Part shown: positions 28,446 through 38,593 of the stretch, in pieces
Numbering within the stretch: position 1 is the first letter of the stretch
Layout of the letters: each line of letters begins with the position of its first letter
NCBI RefSeq assembly: GCF_022549785.1
Contig: NZ_JAKZGO010000007.1
Coordinates: 124,001-188,000 of the forward strand
Direction: 5' to 3'
Source of the DNA: Belliella alkalica
Lineage (GTDB): Bacteria > Bacteroidota > Bacteroidia > Cytophagales > Cyclobacteriaceae
Length of the DNA: 64,000 nt
Notes under the pieces: generated by a model
Told to the model about the DNA's origin: nothing
What the model saw: only the letters and a program-made list of their open reading frames with translations
Databases searched by the model: none
Made by a program: the position numbers and the translations under genes

Positions 28446-31400
28446 TTAGAAAGTAATGTTTACACCTGCGATAAATGTCCTTGCTCTTGGATATGCTGAA
28501 TAATCAACCCCTGGAGTCATCGGTGTTCTTCTTCTAGTATTTACCTCTGGATCGTACCCTGTGTACTTAGTGAAAATACCAAGATTATTTCCTGTAGCAT
28601 ATACTCTCAATCTTTGGATTTTGAATGCCCGAAGCATGCTAGGTGGCAAAGTATATCCCAAAGTAATGTTGTTGATTCTCAAGAAAGAACCATCTTCTAT
28701 CGCCCAAGAATGCATGTAGAATGAACTTGCAGAAACCAAAGGAGTCCAAATGGTCGCGTTTTCATTCAATGCTGCCAATTCAGTAGGATCAGTCACTACT
28801 TGACCAGCCCCGTTTACATTTGTGAATCTATCATTCATGATTGCCAATAAATTTGAGTTAGGCGTATATCCCGAAGAGAATTCCAACTTATTGGCATTCA
28901 AGATATCATTCCCCAATACAAAGTTCATGAAAATACTTGCGTCGAAATTTTTCCAGCTAAACTGCTGATTCAAACCACCAAAGAATTTTGGAGTAGCATT
29001 TCCGATGGCAGTTCTGTCATTATCATCTACCACACCATCACCATTCAAATCTTTAAACTTCAATGCTCCTGGTCTTGGAACTACTGATGTGATCCCTTGA
29101 TTATTTGGAACACCATCTCTTAAAGTGTAAATACCATTATTGAAATCAAAATCGCTGATTTGATAGAAACCATCTGTCACCAATCCCCACATAGTCCCAA
29201 CCGGCTGTCCAACTTGAATGGCATAATCAAAAGGAACATTTCCTCCTGCCCAACCTGAAGGAACTAGGAATTGAGATTGCTCTCCAAGGCTTTCTACTCT
29301 ATTTACATTATGCGAAATATTGAAACTAGCTGTCCAATTGAAATCTCTTTTGTTGATGATTGCTCCTGACAATTGGACTTCTATACCTCTGTTTGATGTC
29401 TCACCCACATTTTGCAGCTGAACTGTATAGCCCGAAGTCGATGGAACAGGTACCTCTACCAAAAGATCTCTGGTGGTATTTATATAAGCATCCACTGAAA
29501 ACTGAACTCTTCCACCCCAAAAACCTGCATCCAAACCAATGTTTTTCGCTATTGTCGTTTCCCAGATCAAATTTTCATTTGCTAGTGCCACAGGAGAGAA
29601 ACCAACTTCCAAAGCATTGTTGAAACCGTAGAATGCATTAGGACCGAATTGGGTCAAGTAAAGGAAATTATCAATTCTATTATTACCAGACTCACCATAA
29701 GAAGCTCTTAATTTCAAGTCGGAAACAGTATTTCTGATCCCATCCATAAATCCTTCATCCGAGATCCTCCAAGCTCCGGATACAGAAGGGAAATATCCCC
29801 ATTTGTTACCTCGCGCAAACTTGGATGATCCATCCGCACGCATCGTCGCTGCAAATAAGAATTTATCCCCATAAGCATAATTAACCCTACCGAAAAAGGA
29901 TAATAATCTAGATTCTTGGAAATTGGAAGTTGGTATTTGAGGTTGACCTAGAGAAAGGTTTCCTAAAGCTCTTTCAGCTGTGATTCCGATCGGAAAGAAC
30001 CTCGTTTCGTTATAATCAATTCTAAACTGCTCCTCAAAAATCTCGTGACCTAGTAAAACATCGATTTTGTTTTTCTCGGTAAATGGGGTCTTCATTTTCG
30101 CAGTACTGAATGTGAATACATTTGAATTGTTCAAAATCCTTCTATCGTTTGTCCTAATAGAAGCGATTGGCTGACCAGCACCGACTTGTCTAGCAGGACC
30201 TGTAATGGTGTCATTGAATGCATAATCAGTTACATCGTTGAAGTCAACACCGATAGTAGTTCTAAAGGATAAATGATCATTGAATTTATAATTCAAGCTA
30301 CCATTAAAGTTGGTTACGCTTTGTTTTCTTTGTCTGTATTCTGCGTCAGTCAGCAAGATTGGGTTGATCAATGCCAAGGAATTCGCATTTGTTTCGTCTG
30401 CATAATCTGGGTCAAAAGCAGTAACATCTGTTCCATCCATCAAAAGTGGTCTGTATTTCACAGCATGTCTCAATCTATTGGTGGAAGAAGATCCTTCAGA
30501 AGCTGTACCAGCACCATTAACAGTTGTACTGTTGTGACGAACATTGAAGCCTACTGATAACCTTTCGTTTACCTTATGGTCAAACTTGAAGTTCAGAAGC
30601 TTTCTGTCAAAATCAGAAGCAAGCATGACACCCTCTTCTGTATTGGAAGTTACACTTATATTGAATTTTGTGGCTGCGGTACCTCCAGAAATAGCCACAT
30701 TATGCGTTTGCATGATTGCATTTCTTCCAAAAATCTCCTCTTGCCAATCTACGAAAGGCACCTGTCTGTAATTTTGGATATCACCATAATTACCATAAGT
30801 ATTTAAAAACCTATTTCTCTCTTGCTCAGAACCTCTAGATCTCTCGTATTGGTAATTGACAAAATCGTAAGGATTCATGACATCCAACTTATTCGCCAAT
30901 TGCTTCACACCTCCCAATCCATTGTAGCTTACAGTTGTTTTCATTTCAGTTCCACCTTTGGTAGTAATGATCACAACCCCATTTGCACCTCTAGCACCAT
31001 ATATTGCGGTTGCAGAAGCATCTTTTAGTACATCTATAGATTCGATGTCTTGTGGAGAAAGAATGGAAAGAGCATTTTCAACTTGTACTCCATCCACGAC
31101 ATAAAGAGGAGAGTTATCTTGAGTAATCGAACCACCACCCCTAACTCTGATTTGTACTTCTGCGTTGGGTGAACCTTCACTACCTGTGACTTGCACACCT
31201 GCAAGACGACCTGCCAAAGCTTCCGCAGCAGAGTTGATAGGAATATCCGCAAGTTGCTTAGCATTCACAGAGGAAACCGAACTTGTTAAATCTCTTCTTT
31301 CTATTGTTGCGTAACCAACTACTACATATTCGTCAAGCGTCGAGATATCTTCGCTCAATGTAACATTGATTACACTTTGGTTACCTACTACAATTTCTTT

Positions 31401-31664
31401 TGTAACCATGCCGATAAAAGAGACTATCAAAGTCGCATTAGAAGGAACCTCCAAAGTGTAGTTTCCATCAATATCAGCGGCGATTCCTACTCCTGTACCT
31501 TTGATTAATACAGAAGCGCCTGGGATTGGTTCTCCGTTTTCCGAAGTAACCGTTCCCCTCACTACAGATCCTTGAGCGAATACAGCACCTATCGCAAACA
31601 ACGAAAGGAAAGTAGCTAAGAACAATGACCGGATCAAACCCGGTGTTTTACGAGTAATGTTCAT
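28446..31664 (-). CDS. SusC/RagA family TonB-dependent receptor
   Basis: A 1072-residue outer-membrane protein. Signal peptide (about 1-30), CarboxypepD_reg-like domain (about 32-110, VRGTVTSENGEPIPGASV), TonB-box region DEYVVVGYATIERRDLT, plug domain (about 120-240, with VQIRVRGGGSI and VLKDASATAIYGARGANGVVIITTK), then a 22-strand barrel ending in GVNITF. It imports oligosaccharides with the SusD partner using TonB energy. No anti-sigma partner domain or ECF sigma/anti-sigma pair is seen, consistent with control by the LacI-type operators found upstream. Confidence 0.96.
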   Translation of the reverse strand: MNITRKTPGLIRSLFLATFLSLFAIGAVFAQGSVVRGTVTSENGEPIPGASVLIKGTGVGIAADIDGNYTLEVPSNATLIVSFIGMVTKEIVVGNQSVINVTLSEDISTLDEYVVVGYATIERRDLTSSVSSVNAKQLADIPINSAAEALAGRLAGVQVTGSEGSPNAEVQIRVRGGGSITQDNSPLYVVDGVQVENALSILSPQDIESIDVLKDASATAIYGARGANGVVIITTKGGTEMKTTVSYNGLGGVKQLANKLDVMNPYDFVNYQYERSRGSEQERNRFLNTYGNYGDIQNYRQVPFVDWQEEIFGRNAIMQTHNVAISGGTAATKFNISVTSNTEEGVMLASDFDRKLLNFKFDHKVNERLSVGFNVRHNSTTVNGAGTASEGSSSTNRLRHAVKYRPLLMDGTDVTAFDPDYADETNANSLALINPILLTDAEYRQRKQSVTNFNGSLNYKFNDHLSFRTTIGVDFNDVTDYAFNDTITGPARQVGAGQPIASIRTNDRRILNNSNVFTFSTAKMKTPFTEKNKIDVLLGHEIFEEQFRIDYNETRFFPIGITAERALGNLSLGQPQIPTSNFQESRLLSFFGRVNYAYGDKFLFAATMRADGSSKFARGNKWGYFPSVSGAWRISDEGFMDGIRNTVSDLKLRASYGESGNNRIDNFLYLTQFGPNAFYGFNNALEVGFSPVALANENLIWETTIAKNIGLDAGFWGGRVQFSVDAYINTTRDLLVEVPVPSTSGYTVQLQNVGETSNRGIEVQLSGAIINKRDFNWTASFNISHNVNRVESLGEQSQFLVPSGWAGGNVPFDYAIQVGQPVGTMWGLVTDGFYQISDFDFNNGIYTLRDGVPNNQGITSVVPRPGALKFKDLNGDGVVDDNDRTAIGNATPKFFGGLNQQFSWKNFDASIFMNFVLGNDILNANKLEFSSGYTPNSNLLAIMNDRFTNVNGAGQVVTDPTELAALNENATIWTPLVSASSFYMHSWAIEDGSFLRINNITLGYTLPPSMLRAFKIQRLRVYATGNNLGIFTKYTGYDPEVNTRRRTPMTPGVDYSAYPRARTFIAGVNITF

Positions 31665-31866
31665 TTCAATATGATATAGGGTTAATTGTTATATAAATTT
31701 TTTCTGACAGTAATTAATAGAATTTCTCTGCCAAAAATCAATGCAGGAAAGTGGCCTATCCACTGAGAATGGAATAAGGGTAGTAAAAGGAGAAATTCAT
31801 TGGTATTTAGGGTTATATTGTTTGACTTTTGATTGCTAAAAATGATCAATATTACTAGTCATTTGC

Positions 31867-31878
31867 GCAATCGATTGC
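31867..31878. promoter_or_regulatory. LacI-type operator 1 (susC upstream)
   Basis: GCAATCGATTGC is a perfect 12-bp palindrome within TTTGCGCAATCGATTGCATA. It lies about 200 bases before susC and matches three other sites in the window. The central CG and flanking CAA/TTG arms are typical of LacI-family operators. Confidence 0.72.
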
Positions 31879-32032
31879 ATATTAAGAATTATTTATTTTA
31901 TCAACAAGAAATTTTAAATAAAAAATTTTAAAATAAGTTTATTTTGATGTAAATCAGTATTTTAAATATAGATATTCTGCATTTTGAGAAGCAAATAAGA
32001 AAACTTTCAACACTAAACTTCAATCATTTTGC

Positions 32033-32044
32033 GCAATCGTTTAC
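32033..32044. promoter_or_regulatory. LacI-type operator 2 (susC upstream)
   Basis: GCAATCGTTTAC within TTTTGCGCAATCGTTTACAC, about 370 bases upstream of susC and 35 bases past the stop of the CE8-hydrolase gene. Two sites 166 bases apart could allow looping. Confidence 0.68.
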
Positions 32045-32078
32045 ACTTTCTATAATTTTTTAAAAAAGTCATTTATCT

Positions 32079-33989
32079 CTATTTTGAAACATTTGCAATA
32101 AACACCTCAACACTTTCAATAACACGATCAAACCATGGCTCAAAAAGCCAAAAAGTATGTGGTGCATCTTCAAATTCAATGACTTTCGAAAAAACTTGAT
32201 AACTATCCAATATTTCCCTCAAATCATCTCTCCCTGCGTGAAACCTCAATTGGTTTCCATTGATAAACAATATTGGAGGACTGTCTTTGCCTGCATGTGT
32301 AAGCGCTGATGCATTTTTCCAGTTAGATTGGTTGTCAGTCAAACTTCCACCCAACCATTTTGCTGCTAAAGTTCCCTCCCCTGATTCCGGGTGGTCAAAT
32401 GCAACAATACCATCAATGTTGATAATCCCACTAACTTGGCTATTTTCTATTCTATCTTTTTTAGGGAAAAAATCTTCACTTCCACTTGTAACCCCAGCCA
32501 AAGTTGCCAACTGTCCCCCTGCCGAACAACCCAATACATAGATTTGGTCAGGCTTTATATTGTACAATGCAGCATTAGCACGAAGCCATGCGATGGCTTC
32601 TTTGATATCTAAAATAGCTGCTGGAAAAATAGCTTCTCGAGAAAGCCGATACTCTAACGGCATGGCGACAAATCCTCTATTTGCAAGTTCTAGCGCCATA
32701 GGTACCAGAAGGTCCAATGATCCTGATTGCCAACCTCCACCATGAACCAATATTAACCCAACACCTTTAGAATTAGGCTTGTTACTTTCGAATACCCTAG
32801 CTTCCAAATCTCTATAGGACAATGATTTATAACTCACTTTCGATTCGTCAACATCAATTAAAGTGTCTTTCAAAACTGGCTTAGCAAGTGGAAACATCTT
32901 TTTCATTTTGACTGTCGCACTATTCAAGGTGTATGAACTGTCTTTTACTACTCCATACCAGGGTTTTCCTAACAAATCTTGCTGAAAATGCGCTCCCTTA
33001 AACACTTCATCAGGAAAGTATATTGAAGCTTGATTTGAATCTAAGAGTTTTGACCAAGATACTCTACTAGTTCTTTCTGCTCCAAGTCCAAAATTATTGT
33101 ATTCAGCATAAAACACTGTTTGCTCTACTTCTTCCCTACCCCAATTGTGCCATCCTTTGGGATGAATATGGTTGCCTAAATCACAATTGATAAATACGGT
33201 CTTAGCATGGTCTCGCCAAGGCCTTCCAAGATAAACCTCTGTCACATCTTGATCAGCTGTCAATTTACAATTGTTGAACACATAGCCATGCTTCACCCAA
33301 TCAGGTGTAGAAGCTGCTGTGATGTAAGAATTGGACTTTGAGTGAATCTGACATGACTCGAAATATGCTGTAGCTGAACCAAAAATAAAATCGGTTGTTC
33401 CTTCGATGTAGCAATTTTTATAATAATGTCTGGCATTTTCTCCAGAAGCAAACATGGTGTCTTGATTACCTTTGAAATGACAATTCTCAAAAACCAATCT
33501 GTCACCTTCCGCATGCAGCGCTACTGCCTGACCAACTTTCCCTGCAGTATTTTGAATTGTCATATTCTTGAAAGAAAGACTGCTCCCCAACACCATCAGC
33601 GTATAGGTGTCAAAAGTCTGCATTTTGTTTTTACCAGTATGGTCATCAAATGTAATGATGGTCTTGTCAGGCCCATCCCCCATAAATGTCACATTGGTAA
33701 TTGTTCCCGGGATCAACAATTTCTCCTTATAGATACCTTCTTTGATGTAAACTGTGATTGGCTTGGGAAGGTAAACTCTGATCGCATCTATGGCATCCTG
33801 AATAAAAAGAAAATCTCCACTCCCATCTTTTGCGACTACAATATCCTCTTGGACTTTCCCTTTCAAATCCTTGATTTTTCCATCTTTGGGATATGCATTG
33901 ACATTTTGAGCTTTTAGATTTGCAGAACATGTCAATAACAATAAACCAACAGCCATGGCAAAAAAGGAATGTCTTGATTTATTTCCCAT
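32079..33989 (-). CDS. Bifunctional pectin methylesterase (CE8) fused to an alpha/beta-hydrolase esterase
   Basis: A 636-residue protein. The ATG at 33989 is chosen because it directly precedes a signal peptide (MGNKSRHSFFAMAVGLLLLTCSA); the longer frame adds 26 residues without a signal. The CE8 beta-helix covers about residues 45-350, with GIYKEKL, QAVALHA, QDTM, DFIFG and LGRPWRD, the usual pectinesterase blocks with both catalytic aspartates. The second part (about 390-636) has HGGGWQSGSL, the nucleophile elbow GCSAGGQLA and a late histidine (DAPHTF), like acetyl or feruloyl esterases. It would strip methyl and probably acetyl groups from pectin in the periplasm or outside. It precedes susC on the same strand. 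Confidence 0.9.
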   Translation of the reverse strand: MGNKSRHSFFAMAVGLLLLTCSANLKAQNVNAYPKDGKIKDLKGKVQEDIVVAKDGSGDFLFIQDAIDAIRVYLPKPITVYIKEGIYKEKLLIPGTITNVTFMGDGPDKTIITFDDHTGKNKMQTFDTYTLMVLGSSLSFKNMTIQNTAGKVGQAVALHAEGDRLVFENCHFKGNQDTMFASGENARHYYKNCYIEGTTDFIFGSATAYFESCQIHSKSNSYITAASTPDWVKHGYVFNNCKLTADQDVTEVYLGRPWRDHAKTVFINCDLGNHIHPKGWHNWGREEVEQTVFYAEYNNFGLGAERTSRVSWSKLLDSNQASIYFPDEVFKGAHFQQDLLGKPWYGVVKDSSYTLNSATVKMKKMFPLAKPVLKDTLIDVDESKVSYKSLSYRDLEARVFESNKPNSKGVGLILVHGGGWQSGSLDLLVPMALELANRGFVAMPLEYRLSREAIFPAAILDIKEAIAWLRANAALYNIKPDQIYVLGCSAGGQLATLAGVTSGSEDFFPKKDRIENSQVSGIINIDGIVAFDHPESGEGTLAAKWLGGSLTDNQSNWKNASALTHAGKDSPPILFINGNQLRFHAGRDDLREILDSYQVFSKVIEFEDAPHTFWLFEPWFDRVIESVEVFIANVSK

Positions 33990-34124
33990 AGATGTTGGTT
34001 CTTTGAAATTATTAATACTTGACTCTTTGATACACGGACTATTAACCACAGAAAACAAGAAGTTCAAAAAGAGTTATTCTCAATTAAGGACTTTCTTGTG
34101 TAGTATGTGTTTAATTCGCTCAAT

Positions 34125-34883
34125 TTAATCTTTTAGAAATGCCGCCAACTCAGGTAACTTTTCTTTGATCTCTTCCACCACCAAATCACAGATTTTGAAT
34201 GCTCCAGTCGGGGAAAGATGGGTATCATCCGCTACCCCTTCTGGAAATTTCGCATAATCACCTGGACGGTAATGCAAAAAGAGTTCTTTGGATTTCTCTA
34301 CCCCAAATTGTTCCAACATAGCAACTGACTTTTGATGCAAGTCAAATAGTGGGACATCAAGGGCTTCAGAAACTTCCCGAACTACCTCAGAATATCTCCC
34401 ATGTGTATCTGTAAGATTCCCTGATTCATCAAAACTTCTCCTGGAAATAGGTGTCGCGAGTATCGGAATCCCTCCTTTTTCTATAGTTTCTATGACATAG
34501 CGAATCAGATTATTTCTATAATCAGAATCAGCAGCAGCGTATCTATCTGGGGATTTGCTCTTTTGGTCATTGTGTCCAAACTCAATCAAAACATAATCCC
34601 CTTCTTTGATTTTGTCATAGACTACATCCCATCTTCCTTCATCACGGAAACTCTTCGTACTCCTACCATTCATCGCATGGTTTTCTACCCTAATCCCTTC
34701 TTTCAAATATAGCGGAAAAACCTGTCCCCAGCCTTTTTCGGGATTGCTTCCTGAATAAGGTTTATCAGCTGCAGTAGAATCCCCAATCAAAAAGAAGGTA
34801 ATCTCTTTATTTTCAGAATCTACATTAATGTTGATTAAAAACAATCCAAAAGCTAGGATGATCAATGATTTAACAGACCACAT
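34125..34883 (-). CDS. Rhamnogalacturonan acetylesterase-like SGNH hydrolase (CE12)
   Basis: A 252-residue protein with an N-terminal signal or anchor (about 1-20). SGNH blocks are present: FLIGDSTAADK (block I Ser), the NHAMNGRSTKSF Gly/Asn region, IEFGHNDQK (block III Asn) and the DDTHLSPTGA Asp-His pair. This pattern and size match CE12 enzymes such as YesT and RhgT, which remove acetyl groups from rhamnogalacturonan I. It follows the GH28 gene by 6 bases, so the two are co-transcribed. Confidence 0.9.
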   Translation of the reverse strand: MWSVKSLIILAFGLFLININVDSENKEITFFLIGDSTAADKPYSGSNPEKGWGQVFPLYLKEGIRVENHAMNGRSTKSFRDEGRWDVVYDKIKEGDYVLIEFGHNDQKSKSPDRYAAADSDYRNNLIRYVIETIEKGGIPILATPISRRSFDESGNLTDTHGRYSEVVREVSEALDVPLFDLHQKSVAMLEQFGVEKSKELFLHYRPGDYAKFPEGVADDTHLSPTGAFKICDLVVEEIKEKLPELAAFLKD

Positions 34884-34889
34884 AGAATA

Positions 34890-36602
34890 CTAGTTTAATT
34901 CAACCGAATTCGATTTCAAATCTTTTCCTTTTTCAATAGATTTATCAGCATTAGAATAATCCTTATTGCTAAGTTTGATGTTTTCAGAAAGAGAACCCAT
35001 CACTCTTACAGGTTTTTCACCATTTTCTCCAAAGGAAAATCCTGTGACAGCTACATTTTTACTGTTGTACAAAGTAAGTGCTGCTCCAGAAGTTGGGATT
35101 ACTTTTACATTTTTCAAAACAAGCCCATCAGTGTCCACAGCAATAATTCCGTTTTTGGCTTCTAAGAATGAGTCTTCCAAACTGACATTTTGAAGGTTCA
35201 TTTCAGGTAATCCTTGGAAATTAGCCGCAGTTCCGCTATTGGTAGCTTTGATATTTTTCATGAAAATATTCTTGAAAGAAGGTGTCGTTTCAGAAACTGG
35301 CACAGCTGCTTCATCCCTCGCTTCATCATCGGCACTTTGATCAGCTTCTAAAACAGGAGAGTTTCCACCGTAGAAAAGGTTGAAATTGATTACATCTGTT
35401 GGGATATTGATCATATCAATGTTTGAGATATAGATATTTTCCACTACACCACCTCTCCCACGTGTACTTTTGAACCTTAAACCAACGTCAGTCCCCATAA
35501 ATGTACAATTTGAGATATGGATATTTTTCACTCCGCCTGACATTTCACTCCCAATCACAAAACCTCCATGACCATGATAAACAATATTATTTTTCACTAC
35601 TACATTTTCCGTTGCCATTCCCCTATCTCTGCCGTCTTGGTCTTTTCCTGATTTGAAGCAGATAGCATCATCTCCTACGTCAAAAACATTGTTGTAAATC
35701 AAAACATTCTTGCACGACTCAAGGTCCAAACCATCTCCATTTTGCGAATACCAAGGGTTGCGTACACTCAGGTTTCTGATGATCAAATCTTCACTCATAA
35801 GAGGATGAATGTTCCATGCAGGAGAATTCTGAAAAGTTGGACCATCCAATAAAATTCTCTTGCTATTTTTGATACTCACCATCACAGGTCTCAAAAAGTC
35901 TTTAACAGTCTCCAACTCACTTGGGTCAATCATGTCTGGAACATTGAAATTGCTACTTGCCTGATATCCTTTGATAGATGATTCGGAAGGAAACCACATA
36001 TCTCCTTTTTCATTTAACAAACCACCTGTAGCCAATAGACTTTTCCATTGTGCAGCTGTCATTTTACTTTTCTTCACAGGTCTCCATGCATCACCATTTC
36101 CATCTAATGTTCCTGAGCCAGTAATTGCAATGTTTTCAACGCCATCTGCATAGATTGGTGATATACATCTCACTGTATTCAAACCCTCAAAACTGGTTTC
36201 TACCAATGGATAATCATCAAAATCCTTGCTGAACAAAATCAATGCTCCAGCTTCTAGATGAAGGTTGATGTTACTTTTGAATTGAATAGGACCTGTCAAC
36301 CAGATACCTCTTGGCACCAAGACTTTTCCTCCTCCTTTTTCAGCTACCACCTCAATGGTTTTTGCAAAAGCCTCGGTGTTTTTCGTAACACCATCTCCTA
36401 CAGCACCATGGTCTAGGATGCTAACTGTCAGGTCTGGAAATGAAGTAGTTTTGACCTTTGGCATATCAAATTCAACACCATCGTATATGGAGCTCTCGTC
36501 AATCTGATTTGAAGAAATCTCTTTGGCGTTACTCTGTGCTGTACTACTACATCCGAAATAAGTAAATGCAGCGATTACGATAAGTAGGGTTAGTTTATTC
36601 AT
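34890..36602 (-). CDS. GH28 polygalacturonase-type lipoprotein
   Basis: A 570-residue protein with a lipoprotein signal (AAFTYFGCSS, C18). All GH28 catalytic motifs are present: NGD near residues 288-290, the GDD pair at 310-312, the GHGG block and the RFK block (RFKSTRGRGG). The pectate_lyase_3-like opening (ILDHGAVGDGVTKNTEAFAKTI) begins near residue 60. Members hydrolyse alpha-1,4-galacturonan or rhamnogalacturonan; exo versus endo mode cannot be told. It heads a two-gene unit with the CE12 gene. Confidence 0.93.
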   Translation of the reverse strand: MNKLTLLIVIAAFTYFGCSSTAQSNAKEISSNQIDESSIYDGVEFDMPKVKTTSFPDLTVSILDHGAVGDGVTKNTEAFAKTIEVVAEKGGGKVLVPRGIWLTGPIQFKSNINLHLEAGALILFSKDFDDYPLVETSFEGLNTVRCISPIYADGVENIAITGSGTLDGNGDAWRPVKKSKMTAAQWKSLLATGGLLNEKGDMWFPSESSIKGYQASSNFNVPDMIDPSELETVKDFLRPVMVSIKNSKRILLDGPTFQNSPAWNIHPLMSEDLIIRNLSVRNPWYSQNGDGLDLESCKNVLIYNNVFDVGDDAICFKSGKDQDGRDRGMATENVVVKNNIVYHGHGGFVIGSEMSGGVKNIHISNCTFMGTDVGLRFKSTRGRGGVVENIYISNIDMINIPTDVINFNLFYGGNSPVLEADQSADDEARDEAAVPVSETTPSFKNIFMKNIKATNSGTAANFQGLPEMNLQNVSLEDSFLEAKNGIIAVDTDGLVLKNVKVIPTSGAALTLYNSKNVAVTGFSFGENGEKPVRVMGSLSENIKLSNKDYSNADKSIEKGKDLKSNSVELN

Positions 36603-36952
36603 GGGTTTTTTATTGGAAGATTTGAAGATTAAAATATTGGAAGATTGGGGTTGGAAGGTTTTAAGGTTTTAAGGTTATAAGGTTGGGGGTAGATTGGAAG
36701 ATTGGGGTTGGAAAGTTGGAAGGTTTTAAGGTTAAAAGGTTGGGGTTAATTTAAAGATTGAATTTTGGATGTTGCACTTGGTTTTTGATTCATTTAAACA
36801 TGCATAACTTAGGGTACAAGAAACTGATAACTTAATTAACAAATAACTTAATAACTTCTCTCTACCCTTCCAGTGTCGCTTGATTTAATGATTTCAGATT
36901 TATGATTTTAGATTTTAGATTGAGCTTATTGATAGCTTAATTAACCAATTAA
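36603..36952. repeat. Low-complexity repeat region
   Basis: About 350 bases without a gene. AGATTGGGGTTGGAA and GGTTTTAAGGTT words recur from 36620 to 36750, and the rest is AT-rich with degenerate TTAACAAATAACT words. Confidence 0.65.
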
Positions 36953-38587
36953 CTATTCAACTTTTTCTGCAAACCTGAACCAATCCACATCTACAAAACC
37001 TGAGTCATTGATCTGGGTATTTCTTGTAGCGAAGAGACCGACTTTTGCACCGATCCATTTTCCGGGTGTGGCTTCAAAGGTTTCTTTGATATTGGTGAAT
37101 TTCTTTCCGTCCTCGCTGTAACTAAATTCACACTTTGCTCCTTTTGTTACAGAAACTCTCAATTCAATTTTATTTCCATCTATTTTTTTGATTATTGTCT
37201 TTTTCTCTGGTTTGCCATTTTCAGCATCTATGCAAGAAACATAATGTAGGTAAATCCCATCTTCTTGACTTTCTAGTCCGAGGTATGCGTAGCTCATTCC
37301 CATTACGATCAGCCCCACTTTTTCACCTTTGAGTTTTTCGTTAGGGTGAAAAGTTAAGGAGGTTGTAGTCTCGAACTCTTCTGCTGGGAATTTCTGTAAA
37401 AGCAAATTTGGAACTCCCCAAAGATTCTTGGCATCTTCCGGAATCAAATCTGTGAACAATCTCAATTGACCTTTTGCTGGATTGGCAAATGCCCAAGTAG
37501 CTTTTGGATTTGCATGCCATTGCCATTGCAAGCCAATATCATTGCCGTCAAATTCATCGGAATGTATTGGCGTAACTATAGGATAAGTTTTTCCAACATT
37601 TGGCTTTTTGTGTCGCATCACTGGCTGGCCAGTTCCTTTGCCATCGACATCTTCTCCGATTGTAGGCCAATCTCCATTCCAGACCATTGGTTGGAGATGG
37701 ACAATCCTACCATAAGCATCTTTGTCTTGAAAATGCACAAACCAATCATCACCATTTTCCAACTTCACCCAAGCACCTTGATGCGGGCCATTGATTTCTG
37801 TATTTCCCTGTGCCAAAGCAATATGTTCTTCATATGGTCCATAAGGATTTTTTGATTTCAAAATCAGCTGCCACCCTGTAGAAACTCCTCCAGCTGGGGC
37901 AAAAATGTAATACAGCCCATTTCTCTTGTAAAACTTGGTACCTTCTACAGTCGGATGTGCTTCATGGCCATCAAAGACCAATTTGCCACTCCCAAGTGTC
38001 TTTGTTCCTTCCCAGTTCATCGGTTTCACCACCAAGACACTCTTGATTCCTGCCCTACTTCCTGCATACGCATGGGAAAGATATGCTTTGCCATCCTCGT
38101 CCCAAAGTGGACATGGATCAATCAATCCTTTGCCAGCTTCGACCAAAATCGGCTCGTTCCATGACCCTGCTGGGTCTTTTGTTTTCACGACAAAGATCCC
38201 AAAATCAGGATCTCCCCAATAAATATAAAATTCACCTTCATGATATCTAATAGCTGGTGCCCATACACCATTACCATGTTGGGGTTTTGAGAAATGATCA
38301 TTCGGTTCCAAACTTTGCAGTGCATAACCTATCAATTCCCAATTGACCAAATCCTTGGAATGTAAAATCGGTAAGCCTGGAACTGCATTGAAGCTGGAGG
38401 CCGTCATGTAAAAATCATCTCCAACACGAACTACATCGGGATCAGAATAATCTGCATGTAAAATAGGATTGATATAGGTCCCATCACCTTGGTCAGCTTG
38501 CCATACCTTGGAAACTTGACTAGCTCCAATGTTGGGTAGCAGAATAATGAAGAAAAACGAGAACACTAATTTTATAAAATTCATCAT
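36953..38587 (-). CDS. GH43 family glycoside hydrolase with C-terminal beta-sandwich
   Basis: A 544-residue protein with a signal peptide (MMNFIKLVFSFFFIILLPNIGASQ). The five-bladed propeller (about 30-330) has the GH43 triad: the base aspartate in HADYSDPDVV, the aspartate of GLIDPCPLWDEDG, and the acid glutamate of NTEINGPHQGAW. A concanavalin-like beta-sandwich (about 345-544) follows, as in many beta-xylosidases and arabinofuranosidases. In a pectin locus it probably removes arabinose, xylose or galactose side chains; the subfamily could not be set. It is 6 bases from the CE8 gene. Confidence 0.9.
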   Translation of the reverse strand: MMNFIKLVFSFFFIILLPNIGASQVSKVWQADQGDGTYINPILHADYSDPDVVRVGDDFYMTASSFNAVPGLPILHSKDLVNWELIGYALQSLEPNDHFSKPQHGNGVWAPAIRYHEGEFYIYWGDPDFGIFVVKTKDPAGSWNEPILVEAGKGLIDPCPLWDEDGKAYLSHAYAGSRAGIKSVLVVKPMNWEGTKTLGSGKLVFDGHEAHPTVEGTKFYKRNGLYYIFAPAGGVSTGWQLILKSKNPYGPYEEHIALAQGNTEINGPHQGAWVKLENGDDWFVHFQDKDAYGRIVHLQPMVWNGDWPTIGEDVDGKGTGQPVMRHKKPNVGKTYPIVTPIHSDEFDGNDIGLQWQWHANPKATWAFANPAKGQLRLFTDLIPEDAKNLWGVPNLLLQKFPAEEFETTTSLTFHPNEKLKGEKVGLIVMGMSYAYLGLESQEDGIYLHYVSCIDAENGKPEKKTIIKKIDGNKIELRVSVTKGAKCEFSYSEDGKKFTNIKETFEATPGKWIGAKVGLFATRNTQINDSGFVDVDWFRFAEKVE

Positions 38588-38593
38588 ATTCTA

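Larger units (their letters stand above)
31665..32078. other. susC upstream region
   Basis: This 414-base AT-rich gap lies between susC and the CE8-hydrolase gene. It contains two LacI-type operator-like sites (listed separately). No canonical TAnnTTTG element was found on the minus strand, and no gene is supported. Confidence 0.6.
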
